Position numbers and translations under genes: made by a program. From Aquamicrobium zhengzhouense (GTDB lineage Bacteria; Pseudomonadota; Alphaproteobacteria; Rhizobiales; Rhizobiaceae), in the NCBI RefSeq assembly GCF_016124105.1, contig NZ_JADGMQ010000010.1:1-64000 (forward strand): a DNA stretch of 64,000 nt, in the 5' to 3' direction. Under the pieces are notes generated by a model. It was given only the letters and a program-made list of their open reading frames with translations. It was not told the origin of the DNA and did no database searches. Positions 54,577 through 62,273 of the stretch are shown here, piece after piece; positions within the stretch are counted from its first letter, which is position 1; each line of letters opens with the position of its first letter.

Positions 54577-54792
54577 ATGCCGAAACTGAATAATTCAGGC
54601 ATCCGCGAAAACCAGGCTACAGGCGACAATTGCAGCCCGGGCAAAAGCGAATTTGAACTACTTCTGCGCGAAATCGAGAAGGAGCCGATCCCTGAGCGGC
54701 TTCTTGATCTTGCAATGCAGCTTCAGCGCGCGCTGGTTGCGCAACGACAGTCCGAATCAGAAGACAAGAAACCCGACCAGCATCCGCAGTAA
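54577..54792 (+). CDS. NepR-like small protein (tentative anti-sigma factor)
   Basis: A 71-residue protein with one clear block, FELLLREIEKEPIPERLLDL, ending in a helix (LAMQLQRALVAQ). The EPIPERLLDL segment resembles the conserved EPxPDRFxxLL helix of NepR, the anti-sigma factor of the alphaproteobacterial general stress system, but no EcfG sigma or PhyR gene is adjacent. GGCAGGAA is just before the ATG. A longer frame upstream is probably not coding. An uncharacterised rhizobial small-protein family is the other possibility. Confidence 0.5.
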   Translation: MPKLNNSGIRENQATGDNCSPGKSEFELLLREIEKEPIPERLLDLAMQLQRALVAQRQSESEDKKPDQHPQ

Positions 54793-55390
54793 ATCCGGAC
54801 ACCGAGCGCCGTTGGTCGCCATGTGCTCCTCAGATCAATTGAGCAGCGGACGCGTAGTATTCTTGTAAGGTTACCTGATGGGAAGAACCCCCTCTTCCAC
54901 ACCAGGTGAGACGCCTTCGAAACTCCGCTTACGGCTTCTCAGTCAGCGTGTTTTCAATCGCAGCGATATTTAGTTCAAGCTGCGCCACACGCTGTAACGT
55001 GCTGTTTGCGGGTAGATCTCCGTTTTTTGCGGCCGAGAGCAAAAGCGATCGCTGCTCACTTTTCAGCCGATCGGATAGGTCCCTCAGCAAGGAGTTTTCG
55101 TCATGTTCTGTCGTTTCAAGCCCAATTAATGCCCATTTACCCCAAATCAGTAAGGCTCTCTATAGACATATTTTCGTCTCGTTCAAACGCCTCTGTATTG
55201 CTTGCAAAGGAGAATGTAGGCCTTTCGATTTGATGGAGATCATAATTAGAATCATGCTAGCGGTAAACATACAGCTTGATATTCAGCGCCGTAGATCCTT
55301 CACTTTTCGTATCTATCTATAGAGAAACCGGAGACTTTACTTGCCAACATCGGGCGCAACCTCATGAATCAGGAACACGAGGGCCAAGAA
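54793..55390 (+). other. AT-rich intergenic region upstream of mucR
   Basis: The 598 bases between the NepR-like gene and mucR have only one weak coding candidate (minus strand, 54929-55090). From about 55130 to 55330 the sequence is clearly more AT-rich than its surroundings, with many TpA steps such as TTATAG, CATAATTAG and TATCTATCTATAG. MucR proteins bind such AT-rich sites and repress their own genes, so autoregulation is a reasonable inference. Confidence 0.45.
54929..55090 (-). CDS. Small helical ORF, possibly decayed
   Basis: The minus strand carries a coherent run ending RVAQLELNIAAIENTLTEKP. It starts no later than TTG at 55090 and the frame stays open upstream to a stop near 55160. 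It reads like a small helical protein family in Hyphomicrobiales (LxRIAxLELNIAAIE-type). There is no ATG or GTG and no clear ribosome site, and in an adjacent frame an ATG after GGGG runs into a stop. The gene may be frameshifted or use an unusual start. Confidence 0.35.
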   Translation of the reverse strand: MLRDLSDRLKSEQRSLLLSAAKNGDLPANSTLQRVAQLELNIAAIENTLTEKP

Positions 55391-55864
55391 ATGAAAGACA
55401 CCGACAACATCCTGCTCAGCAAGGCCGAAGAAGTGACGCTAACCGCGAATATCGTCTCGGCATATGTAGCAAATAATCCGGTTCCAGCGCAAAATCTCGG
55501 GAGCTTGATCGAGGCTGTCCACGAATCGCTGAAGCGGCTGGGGCAGGAGGCTCCTCTCGTCGAGGAGCAGCAGGCACGCCCGGCCGTGAACCCGAAGCGC
55601 TCTGTCCAGAGGGACTATCTCGTCTGCCTCGAAGACGGAAAGAAGTTCAAGTCGCTCAAGCGTCACCTGATGTCACATCATGGCCTGACGCCGCAGCAAT
55701 ATCGCGAGAAATGGAACTTGCCCGCAGACTATCCGATGGTCGCTCCCGATTATTCGGCGCAGCGCTCGGACCTGGCGCGCAAGGTGGGACTTGGGAAACG
55801 AGCCGGCGAGGAGCCGGAGCCGGTCAAGCCCAAGCGTGGCCGTCCCAAGAAATCGTCCACCTGA
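55391..55864 (+). CDS. mucR: Ros/MucR-family zinc-finger regulator
   Basis: A 157-residue H-NS-like gene silencer. The N-terminal half (LTANIVSAYVANNPVPAQNL) is the oligomerisation domain and the C-terminal half the DNA-binding finger (CLEDGKKFKSLKRHLMSHHG then LTPQQYREKWNLPADYPMVA). The finger has Cys-x2-Asp where Ros has Cys-x2-Cys, so zinc would be bound by Cys, Asp and two His, or not at all. Variants with Asp are known in Mesorhizobium. An AT-hook-like tail (KPKRGRPKKSST) is present. MucR controls exopolysaccharide, motility and symbiosis or virulence. GAGGG is seven bases before ATG 55391. Confidence 0.9.
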   Translation: MKDTDNILLSKAEEVTLTANIVSAYVANNPVPAQNLGSLIEAVHESLKRLGQEAPLVEEQQARPAVNPKRSVQRDYLVCLEDGKKFKSLKRHLMSHHGLTPQQYREKWNLPADYPMVAPDYSAQRSDLARKVGLGKRAGEEPEPVKPKRGRPKKSST

Positions 55865-55913
55865 CCGCGCTGGCAGCACTCGCATTCCTCAGCATCGCTG
55901 CAGGGCAGCAGCG

Positions 55914-56396
55914 CTACGCAATCTGGATAATCTCTAGCTCGTGCTGCCCAGCACGAGCCACGTCTCCCACTCCCTTGCCGAGCAGCGCCAAAGCCACCGG
56001 CGAACCGTGCGAGAGAGTGCCTTGAGCCGGGTCTGCCTCGTCTTCCCCAACGATCTGGAAAGTCTGTACGCGACCGTCATCTCGCTCGAACGTCACCGTA
56101 TGTCCGAAGGAAACAATTTCGTTTGAGGCTGGCAGCGGGATCAATTGCGCCGTGCGAACTCGTTCGGCGAAATATTGCGCGTCCCTGTAGGGCACCGCCG
56201 ACATGCGCCGGCGCTCATTGACGTCCTCGACGCGGTTTGCCTCTTCCAGTAGTTCCTGCGCGCGAGCAAGCTCACCCTGCAGCATCTTCAGCCCCTTCTC
56301 GGTTACGAGATTTGGGCGACCGGAAATTGGCCTTGGAGGCAAAATGGTCTCCGACGCAGCTTCCGCACTTTCTTCCTTCACAAATGCAACGCTCAC
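55914..56396 (-). CDS. GreA/GreB-family transcript-cleavage-type protein
   Basis: A 160-residue protein. The N-terminal half is a shortened helical coiled coil (LVTEKGLKMLQGELARAQEL, EDVNERRRMSAVPYRDAQYF) and the C-terminal half is the Gre/FKBP-like domain (VSFGHTVTFERDDGRVQTFQ, IVGEDEADPAQGTLSHGSPV, ALALLGKGVGD). Gre factors rescue stalled RNA polymerase through acidic tip residues, here not clearly conserved, so it may act as an Rnk- or Gfh-like inhibitor. Start: GTG 56396 with AAAGGAG six bases upstream. A longer upstream frame lacks a ribosome site. Confidence 0.75.
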   Translation of the reverse strand: MSVAFVKEESAEAASETILPPRPISGRPNLVTEKGLKMLQGELARAQELLEEANRVEDVNERRRMSAVPYRDAQYFAERVRTAQLIPLPASNEIVSFGHTVTFERDDGRVQTFQIVGEDEADPAQGTLSHGSPVALALLGKGVGDVARAGQHELEIIQIA

Positions 56397-56495
56397 ATCG
56401 ATTCTCCTTTCGCATTCAACGCCAGCGAAGAAACGCTGAACGCATCTGATCAAAGGACCACATAGGACGAGCGCGCAATGTTTTTCAAATCCGGT

Positions 56496-56903
56496 TCATT
56501 TTCGCCGCTTCAGAAAACCCGCTGCGCCGTCCTCGGATATGCCAATTGCGGTGAGCCGGTCCTCGCTGAAATCATCTCCGTTGATCGGACAAACGGTTGA
56601 GAACCCGCTGACCAGCACATCCGCCGTCCCGAGATAATCCACGACGTCCTTACGCTCCAGCGAGGGGCTGGCAGCACAGGCAAATCTACCGTTTGAAATG
56701 AACGCCACAAGGCGCACCGCTTGCTTTGTATCAGTTGCAGCGCTCCAGCCGATCAGTCGCAATGCACCGGCGTCCAATGCAATGTGCTCGACATAACCGA
56801 ACGAGGCATTCGCGACCCTATGTGCTTCACCGGACGCTGAAACCAGCATCTTGCCGTCGTCCTCCAACCGGAAGCTCTCGGCCTCAACCTCCACAGGAAG
56901 CAT
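56496..56903 (-). CDS. Hypothetical protein, probably a gene remnant
   Basis: Encodes residues such as AESFRLEDDGKMLVSASGEA and ASFGYVEHIALDAGALRLIG. I do not recognise the family. The coherent frame extends 15 codons upstream of the ATG at 56903 to ATT 56948 (EAYLLADEAGQGVVM), where AGGAGG lies 11 bases upstream, so either ATT is a rare start or the original beginning is lost. An in-frame TAG lies just before that. Upstream is a fragment of another gene, so this whole stretch is probably decaying. Confidence 0.45.
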   Translation of the reverse strand: MLPVEVEAESFRLEDDGKMLVSASGEAHRVANASFGYVEHIALDAGALRLIGWSAATDTKQAVRLVAFISNGRFACAASPSLERKDVVDYLGTADVLVSGFSTVCPINGDDFSEDRLTAIGISEDGAAGFLKRRK

Positions 56904-56992
56904 GACGACTCCCTGGCCGGCCTCGTCAGCGAGAAGATAGGCTTCAATCTTGTTGCCGCCCTCCTAGAAAATCTCCGGCGGCAACAGCATGC

Positions 56993-57250
56993 TCACGTAC
57001 GGGGAGCCAGCCTTTGCAGGTCGAGGTGATGCAAGGCGGCCGCCTTCAACTCGGAGAATGACCACTCGTAGGGGTACGAGATGAACGGAACACGTTCATG
57101 CTCAATGAGGTAGGCGGCACCGGGGAACGCGTAAGGCCACTCGGCACGGGGAACTTCACGGCTGTTCACAATTCTGCCTTGTGAAGTAAATTCTTCAATA
57201 ACACCCGAGTCGCGGACCACTTCATAAGCGTCACGCGCGACTTCATTCAC
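56993..57250 (-). pseudogene. Fragment of a NoeA-like class I SAM methyltransferase
   Basis: Residues YEVVRDSGVIEEFTSQGRIV, WPYAFPGAAYLIEHERVPF and SYPYEWSFSELKAAALHHLD match the N-terminal region of the NoeA/nodulation-type methyltransferase family (usually 400+ residues). The frame stops after LQRLAPRT, and the same reading continues upstream past the nominal start (to about 57280) through TAT ACA ATA GGC, broken by a stop and a T7 run. The SAM-binding core is missing. Not functional. Confidence 0.55.
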
Positions 57251-57402
57251 CGTTCTGAAGATCCGCGAGCCTATTGTATAAACACTTCCTGATCAAAAAA
57301 ATTTGGACCGGGGTAACATTCCGCAGTTCGCCGGCGAACCTGAAAAACAGTGAATGACTGTTTCGTCGTTGTGGCTGCGGTCCCGTTGAAGAAAATACAC
57401 GA

Positions 57403-57434
57403 AACCCGGGAGCCGCTTTCGCTGCCCCCGGGTT
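57403..57434 (-). terminator. Terminator of the TauABC-type operon
   Basis: An 8-bp stem AACCCGGG / CCCGGGTT with a 16-base loop, 32 bases beyond the permease stop on the minus strand. The flanks include ACGAAA/TTCGCT rather than a strong U-run. Confidence 0.55.
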
Positions 57435-57465
57435 CGCTACTTCGTCGATAAGGTTTGTCTAGGCC

Positions 57466-58263
57466 TCAGCCACGCCAGCTGAGGAAGCGCTTTTCGATCA
57501 GGCCAATGATCCAATTCGTGATCAGGCCCATCACCGACAAAATGGTCACGCCGGCAAAAAGGCGCTCAAGATCATAAAGCGACCCGGCTTCAAGGATGTA
57601 AGAACCCACGCCATATTCTGCACCTAGCATTTCGGCAGCGACCAGCAGGATGATGGCGATGGAGATTGAGACACGCAATCCGGACAGTATTGCAGGGAAA
57701 GCTCCCGGCAATACGATCTTGCGTACGATCGACCACCAGGAAAGACCAAAGCTTTGCCCCATACGGATCAGGCTGCGATCAACGTTATCGACAGCGCCAT
57801 AGGTTGCCACGACGGTTGGCGTGAACGTGCCAAAGGCGATCAGCGCATATTTGGAGGCTTCATCAATGCCGAACCAGATCACAAACAACGGCAGAAGCGC
57901 GATCTTCGGCACCGGGAAAAGGGCAGCAACCAGCGGCACCAGGCCGGCCCGTACAAAGCTGAACAGCCCGATCAACACGCCCAGCGAGACGCCTGCGAGG
58001 ATCCCCAGCAGGCCACCGACAAACAGCCGCTCCAGAGAGGGAAAAAGGTGCTTCCAAAGAAGGCCTGTCGTGTAGAGATTGCCGAAAGTCTCCAGAACCG
58101 CCGACGGACGGGGTAGCGTGAGAGAAGAGATGACGCCACTGCGCGTGCCCAACTCCGCCAGCGCAATCAGCACGACGAAAACGATCAGTCCTATTCCGCG
58201 AACATGTTTCGGCTCAAAGCCGCGCCCACGGAACTCGACAGGACGAACTACCGCATCAGACAT
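57466..58263 (-). CDS. ABC transporter permease (TauC/SsuC-like)
   Basis: A 265-residue inner-membrane permease with about six helices: ELGTRSGVISSLTLPRPSAV at the entry, LFPVPKIALLPLFVIWFGID and the coupling loop LIRMGQSFGLSWWSIVRKIV, ending ILSVMGLITNWIIGLIEKRF. Partner of the ATPase that precedes it (8-base overlap). Part of a minus-strand operon whose substrate may be a sulfonate-like or other anionic compound, given the TauABC family. Confidence 0.86.
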   Translation of the reverse strand: MSDAVVRPVEFRGRGFEPKHVRGIGLIVFVVLIALAELGTRSGVISSLTLPRPSAVLETFGNLYTTGLLWKHLFPSLERLFVGGLLGILAGVSLGVLIGLFSFVRAGLVPLVAALFPVPKIALLPLFVIWFGIDEASKYALIAFGTFTPTVVATYGAVDNVDRSLIRMGQSFGLSWWSIVRKIVLPGAFPAILSGLRVSISIAIILLVAAEMLGAEYGVGSYILEAGSLYDLERLFAGVTILSVMGLITNWIIGLIEKRFLSWRG

Positions 58264-59023
58264 CCACCAACTCCTGATCTGCTGCTGCCGCCTCTTCGTG
58301 CATCAGGTCCCAGAGCAGTTTTTGCTTGGCGGCAAGTTCCGGATTGGCGAGATCGCGCTCGGACAGCGGAATATCGATATCGACGATTTCGCGGATGCGG
58401 CCCGGGCGGCGCGACAAAACCACGATGCGATGCCCAAGGCGTACGGCTTCGGCAAGGTTGTGGGTGACGTAGACGGCAGTAAATGGCTGGCGCTCCCACA
58501 GCGTCACCAAGTCGTCCATCAACAGCTCGCGCGTTTGGCTATCGAGCGCCGAAAGAGGCTCGTCCATCAACAGCACTGCCGGGCGCACCGCCAGGGCTCG
58601 GGCAATGGCAACACGCTGCTTCATGCCGCCAGACAGCTGCTTTGGAAGTGCACGCCGGAAATCAGACAGGCGGGTACGCGCCAACACGTCCGAGATGATC
58701 GCCTCACGCTCGGCCCCGGAGAGCCTGTGCTCTTCAAGCGGCAGCGAGATGTTGCCCTCCACCGTACGCCACGGCAGCAGCGCAAAATGCTGGAACACGT
58801 AGGTGAGCGGGTTGAGTGAATCCGCGGGCGGCTCCCCTACCTGCACGATCGCCCCCTTGGCCGGCTGCTCGAGCCCGCCGAGAAAGCGCAGCAACGTGGA
58901 CTTCCCGCAGCCGGAAGGCCCGATGACGCAGACAATTTGTCCCTGAGGGATATCAAGTGAGATGTCATGCAACACTTCGAACGATCCGTAAGTGTGGCTG
59001 ACGTTTTCGATCCGCAAATCCAT
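58256..59023 (-). CDS. ABC transporter ATP-binding protein (TauB/SsuB-like)
   Basis: A 255-residue ATPase. Walker A is GPSGCGKSTLLRFLGG, the Q-loop is TYVFQHFALLPWRTVEGN, the signature is LSGGMKQRVAIARAL, Walker B is VLLMDEPLSALDS and the His is in YVTHNLAEAVRLG. It energises the permease with which it overlaps. The binding protein gene lies 58 bases upstream. Confidence 0.88.
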   Translation of the reverse strand: MDLRIENVSHTYGSFEVLHDISLDIPQGQIVCVIGPSGCGKSTLLRFLGGLEQPAKGAIVQVGEPPADSLNPLTYVFQHFALLPWRTVEGNISLPLEEHRLSGAEREAIISDVLARTRLSDFRRALPKQLSGGMKQRVAIARALAVRPAVLLMDEPLSALDSQTRELLMDDLVTLWERQPFTAVYVTHNLAEAVRLGHRIVVLSRRPGRIREIVDIDIPLSERDLANPELAAKQKLLWDLMHEEAAAADQELVDV

Positions 59024-59081
59024 GCAGGTCTCCAGCGGAGGCCGATCTACGGCCTCCGATTACCAGTTTCAGTGAACGAGA

Positions 59082-60107
59082 TCAGATGACGTCGACGTAA
59101 GAGGTGTCGAACAGCATCTCAGGGGTGATGTTGCCCTTGACCATTCCTTCAGCCTTGAACCAATCAAGCTGTTCGGTGACCGAGTTCAGCGAGAGGGCCA
59201 GGTTGCTGTTGATCCGCATCGAACCTTCAACGAGATTGTTCTTCGCCTGCTCGAACGGGAGGTCGGACTCGACATATTTGTGGCAGATCTTGGCGATTGC
59301 ATCGACCTCATCCGCATCAGCGGTCCGGTCGACGAAAGCCTTGTTGTAGTCTTCGACGGCGCGGGCATAAGCCTTGATGAAGGCCTGTGTCTTCTCACGT
59401 TCATTGGCAGCGTTGTTGGTCGAGGTAAAGACCGTCGTGACCTGATAGTCGGGCGCGTAGTCTGAAACCAGACCGATCTGCTTCGCGGCATTCTCCGCAA
59501 TCATCTTCTTGCTGATTGATGGCTGGATAGCCCACGAGTCGATCTGGTTGGAAGACAATGCGCCAACAATCGCGCCGACCTTCTGCAGCGGACGCAGGGA
59601 GATGTCGGAGAGCGAAATGTTGTTTGCCTGCGCAATCTTGTGCGCCATGAAGTGGAAGGATGAGCCCGTCGTGGTAATGCCGAACGTCTTGCCTGCCAGT
59701 TCCTTCGGATGGGTGAGACCTGCCTCATATGCCTTGTTAGAGGCAAGGATGATGGCGCCCACCAGTCCCTTTTCTTCGGTCAGCGCACCGCCAATGACCT
59801 TGACGGCTTCCTTCTCAGCCAAGCTGATCAGGCCACCGCTCATTGCAGTGATGCCAAAGTCCGCATCGCCCGAAGCAATCGCGACGGCCATCGGCTGGGC
59901 AGCTTCGAAGTACTTCAGCTCAACGTCAAGGCCAGCTTCCTTGTAGTAGCCACGCTCAAAAGCGATGAAGCTCGGCGCATGGCTGGCGAGGCGCATGACG
60001 CCGACATTGACCTTCGTGTTTGCACGCGCGGGCAGACCAAAACCAACCAAAGCGGAGGTCGCACCGAGGCCCAGCAGCGTCTGACGGCGGTTAAGGGTAA
60101 ATTTCAT
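59082..60107 (-). CDS. ABC transporter substrate-binding protein (TauA/NMT1-like)
   Basis: A 341-residue periplasmic receptor. The N-terminus MKFTLNRRQTLLGLGATSAL contains a twin-arginine motif (NRRQTLLG), so export through Tat is likely, unlike the Sec-type receptor at 28 kb. Family segments are MRLASHAPSFIAFERGYYKE, AGLDVELKYFEAAQPMAVAI and SGDADFGITAMSGGLISLAE. Lies between the NIPSNAP protein and the ATPase. Confidence 0.85.
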   Translation of the reverse strand: MKFTLNRRQTLLGLGATSALVGFGLPARANTKVNVGVMRLASHAPSFIAFERGYYKEAGLDVELKYFEAAQPMAVAIASGDADFGITAMSGGLISLAEKEAVKVIGGALTEEKGLVGAIILASNKAYEAGLTHPKELAGKTFGITTTGSSFHFMAHKIAQANNISLSDISLRPLQKVGAIVGALSSNQIDSWAIQPSISKKMIAENAAKQIGLVSDYAPDYQVTTVFTSTNNAANEREKTQAFIKAYARAVEDYNKAFVDRTADADEVDAIAKICHKYVESDLPFEQAKNNLVEGSMRINSNLALSLNSVTEQLDWFKAEGMVKGNITPEMLFDTSYVDVI

Positions 60108-60225
60108 CTAAGTAATCTCCTTCCCAAGAGCGGATATGGACGTCATCTTATCGGGGGGTGGTCGCCTCCTAGCACGATTATCAAGCAATCTAGAAGACTT
60201 CGTCGTCGCACCCCATAGGCTGACT

Positions 60226-60546
60226 TTACGTCAGCGGTGAAAAGTCTGTCGGCTTCAGGACAGATGACTTTAGGTCAACCACCGCGTCGAGTTCCTTGTT
60301 CTTGGCGCTGAACGCGGCCCAGCGCGGGTCAGCTGCCATCTTTGCGCGTCGGGCGGCGCGATCATCGAGGCTTTCATAAGCCCAGATGTGAACGACCTGG
60401 TTCACTTCTCCGAACTCGGTCGTGAAGAAACCGACCAGATTGCCCAGGATCTCCTTTTGCACCGGAAGCGCCTCGGCTTTGTAGAGAGCCAGCCAGTCGC
60501 CCATCTTCAAGGGGCGCAGTGTATAGGTGCGCATTTCGTAAATCAT
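60226..60546 (-). CDS. NIPSNAP-family protein
   Basis: A 106-residue ferredoxin-like protein: MIYEMRTYTLRPLKMGDWLA, VGFFTTEFGEVNQVVHIWAY, ESLDDRAARRAKMAADPRWA. NIPSNAP proteins occur beside enzymes for aromatic, alkyl or fatty-acid breakdown. The activity is unclear. It is followed by the flavoprotein gene with an 11-base gap, so it belongs to the catabolic operon. Confidence 0.85.
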   Translation of the reverse strand: MIYEMRTYTLRPLKMGDWLALYKAEALPVQKEILGNLVGFFTTEFGEVNQVVHIWAYESLDDRAARRAKMAADPRWAAFSAKNKELDAVVDLKSSVLKPTDFSPLT

Positions 60547-60557
60547 CGCATTTCCTC

Positions 60558-62249
60558 TCAGTTGCGAGTGGTCTTCTTCGCTGCGTCGAGCGCCGCGAGA
60601 TATCCGAAAGTGAGTGCCGGCCCCAGCGTGATCCCGGGCCCGGGATATGTGCCGTTCATCATGGAGTTCATATCGTTGCCGACCGCGTAAAGCCCAGCAA
60701 TCGGCACGTTCTCGCCATCAAGAACCCGCGCGCTCGCATCCGTCCTCAGCCCACGCGCAGACCCCAGATCGCCGGTAAAGATTCTGATCGCGTAGAAGGG
60801 CCCCTTTTCCAGCGGCGCGAGGCAGGCATTCGGCTTATGGTCCGGGTCACCCATGGAAACGTTGTATGACGTCCCACCACGGTTGAACTCCGGATCGGTC
60901 CCCTTGACGGCACTGGCATTGAAATTCTCGACCGTTGCGCTCAGTGCGTCGGCGTCGACCCCGATTTTCGCGGCTAGTCCCGAGACGGTGTCTGCTTCAA
61001 CGAGATAACCAGATTGGATCAACTCCAAATTGGACACCGGAGCCGGACGCGCTAGGCCCATGCCGTAAGCACTGAGTGCGGTTTGATCGCAAATCAGGAA
61101 GCAGGGAGAATTCGCGGCCTGGTTGGCCTGCATCGCCATGACGAAGCGGTGGTAAGAATCCGCCTCGTTTACGAACCGCCGTCCAAGTTTGTTGACAGCG
61201 ATAATGCCCGGTTTCGCACGATCTGTGACAAGATGAGGAAACAACTCCTCCCGGCCGTCAGCGTGGACGCGTACCGAAACGGGCGCCCAGTAAAAATTCG
61301 AAACCAGGTCATCGCCAACAACGCCACCGACCACGCTGGCAAGCTCGATGCCGTCGCCGACATTGCCGGCAGGGGACATGGAGCGATGGGACCTGTCCGT
61401 GTGATCCCGCCATCTTTCAGCGCCTGAAGAGGCACCGAAGCCGCCCGTCGCAAGGACAACGCCGCAGGTGGAGCGAATTTCCTGCCCATCCTCAAGGACG
61501 ACACCACAAATTGCGCCATTCTCTTCAATCAGGCGGGCCGTTCGTATTTTCGTTTTGAGCTCAACGCCGAGGTCGAAGGCGGAGCGAACCAGGCGCGCGA
61601 CCAGCGCGTTACCCACCACAAGGCGCGTGCCCCTGTCATAAGACAGACGATCCTTGGCATAGCGTGCGATCAGTTTCATGCAGTGCATGAAAGAGGCCAG
61701 GGACCGGCGCATGTTCAGGAAATGCTGAACATCGACGCGATTGACCATCATACCGCCAAATAGCAGCATGCCCTCCGGTGGCTTGCGCAATTCCCGAAAC
61801 CGTTCGCCGAGATTACTGCCGTCATATTCGAGAACCTCAAGCGCGCGTCCACCATCGGACGAACCCGCAATCTCCATATGATAATCCGGCGAGAAAGGCC
61901 GTACCTTGAACTTAAGCTCGGTGCTCTTCTCCAGGAAAGCGAGCGCCTCAGGCCCACGCTCAAGAAAGGCATCGACGAGTTCCGTGTTTGCGCCATCGCC
62001 GATGATGTTGCGAAGGTAAGTTCGTGCCGTAGTCGTTGCGGAATCCAGTCCGGCTGCAACCGCCTGCTCGTTACCTGGGACCCAGATTGTCCCGCCCGAG
62101 ATCGCCGAAGCCCCGCCAAAATGGGCTTCCTTCTCAAGCATCAGAACGCGAAGACCTTTATGTGCAGCCGTTACTGCAGCTGCAAGGCCACCCGCACCGC
62201 TTCCCAGCACGATCAAATCGTAGCTACGCGCCGTTTCAATGCCGCTCAT
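60558..62249 (-). CDS. FAD-dependent dehydrogenase, KstD-like
   Basis: A 563-residue flavoprotein of the fumarate reductase/3-ketosteroid-delta1-dehydrogenase family. The FAD site is DLIVLGSGAGGLAAAVTAAH, and the C-terminal signature is TYPGPGITLGPALTFGYLAA with AVGNDMNSMMNG. Known members dehydrogenate cyclic ketones (steroids, 4-ketocyclohexanecarboxylate). No heme-binding or Sec segment is seen, so it is cytoplasmic. The cyclic-ketone role is inferred. It is followed by NIPSNAP and preceded by another flavoprotein. Confidence 0.82.
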   Translation of the reverse strand: MSGIETARSYDLIVLGSGAGGLAAAVTAAHKGLRVLMLEKEAHFGGASAISGGTIWVPGNEQAVAAGLDSATTTARTYLRNIIGDGANTELVDAFLERGPEALAFLEKSTELKFKVRPFSPDYHMEIAGSSDGGRALEVLEYDGSNLGERFRELRKPPEGMLLFGGMMVNRVDVQHFLNMRRSLASFMHCMKLIARYAKDRLSYDRGTRLVVGNALVARLVRSAFDLGVELKTKIRTARLIEENGAICGVVLEDGQEIRSTCGVVLATGGFGASSGAERWRDHTDRSHRSMSPAGNVGDGIELASVVGGVVGDDLVSNFYWAPVSVRVHADGREELFPHLVTDRAKPGIIAVNKLGRRFVNEADSYHRFVMAMQANQAANSPCFLICDQTALSAYGMGLARPAPVSNLELIQSGYLVEADTVSGLAAKIGVDADALSATVENFNASAVKGTDPEFNRGGTSYNVSMGDPDHKPNACLAPLEKGPFYAIRIFTGDLGSARGLRTDASARVLDGENVPIAGLYAVGNDMNSMMNGTYPGPGITLGPALTFGYLAALDAAKKTTRN

Positions 62250-62273
62250 ATTTGCTCCCCCAAAGGCTCCTCG

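Noticed and set aside
54906-55322. 138-residue open frame on the plus strand
   Set aside because: The composition is Ser/Arg/Cys-rich with no family match and no ribosome site. It overlaps a more coherent minus-strand segment and an AT-rich regulatory region.
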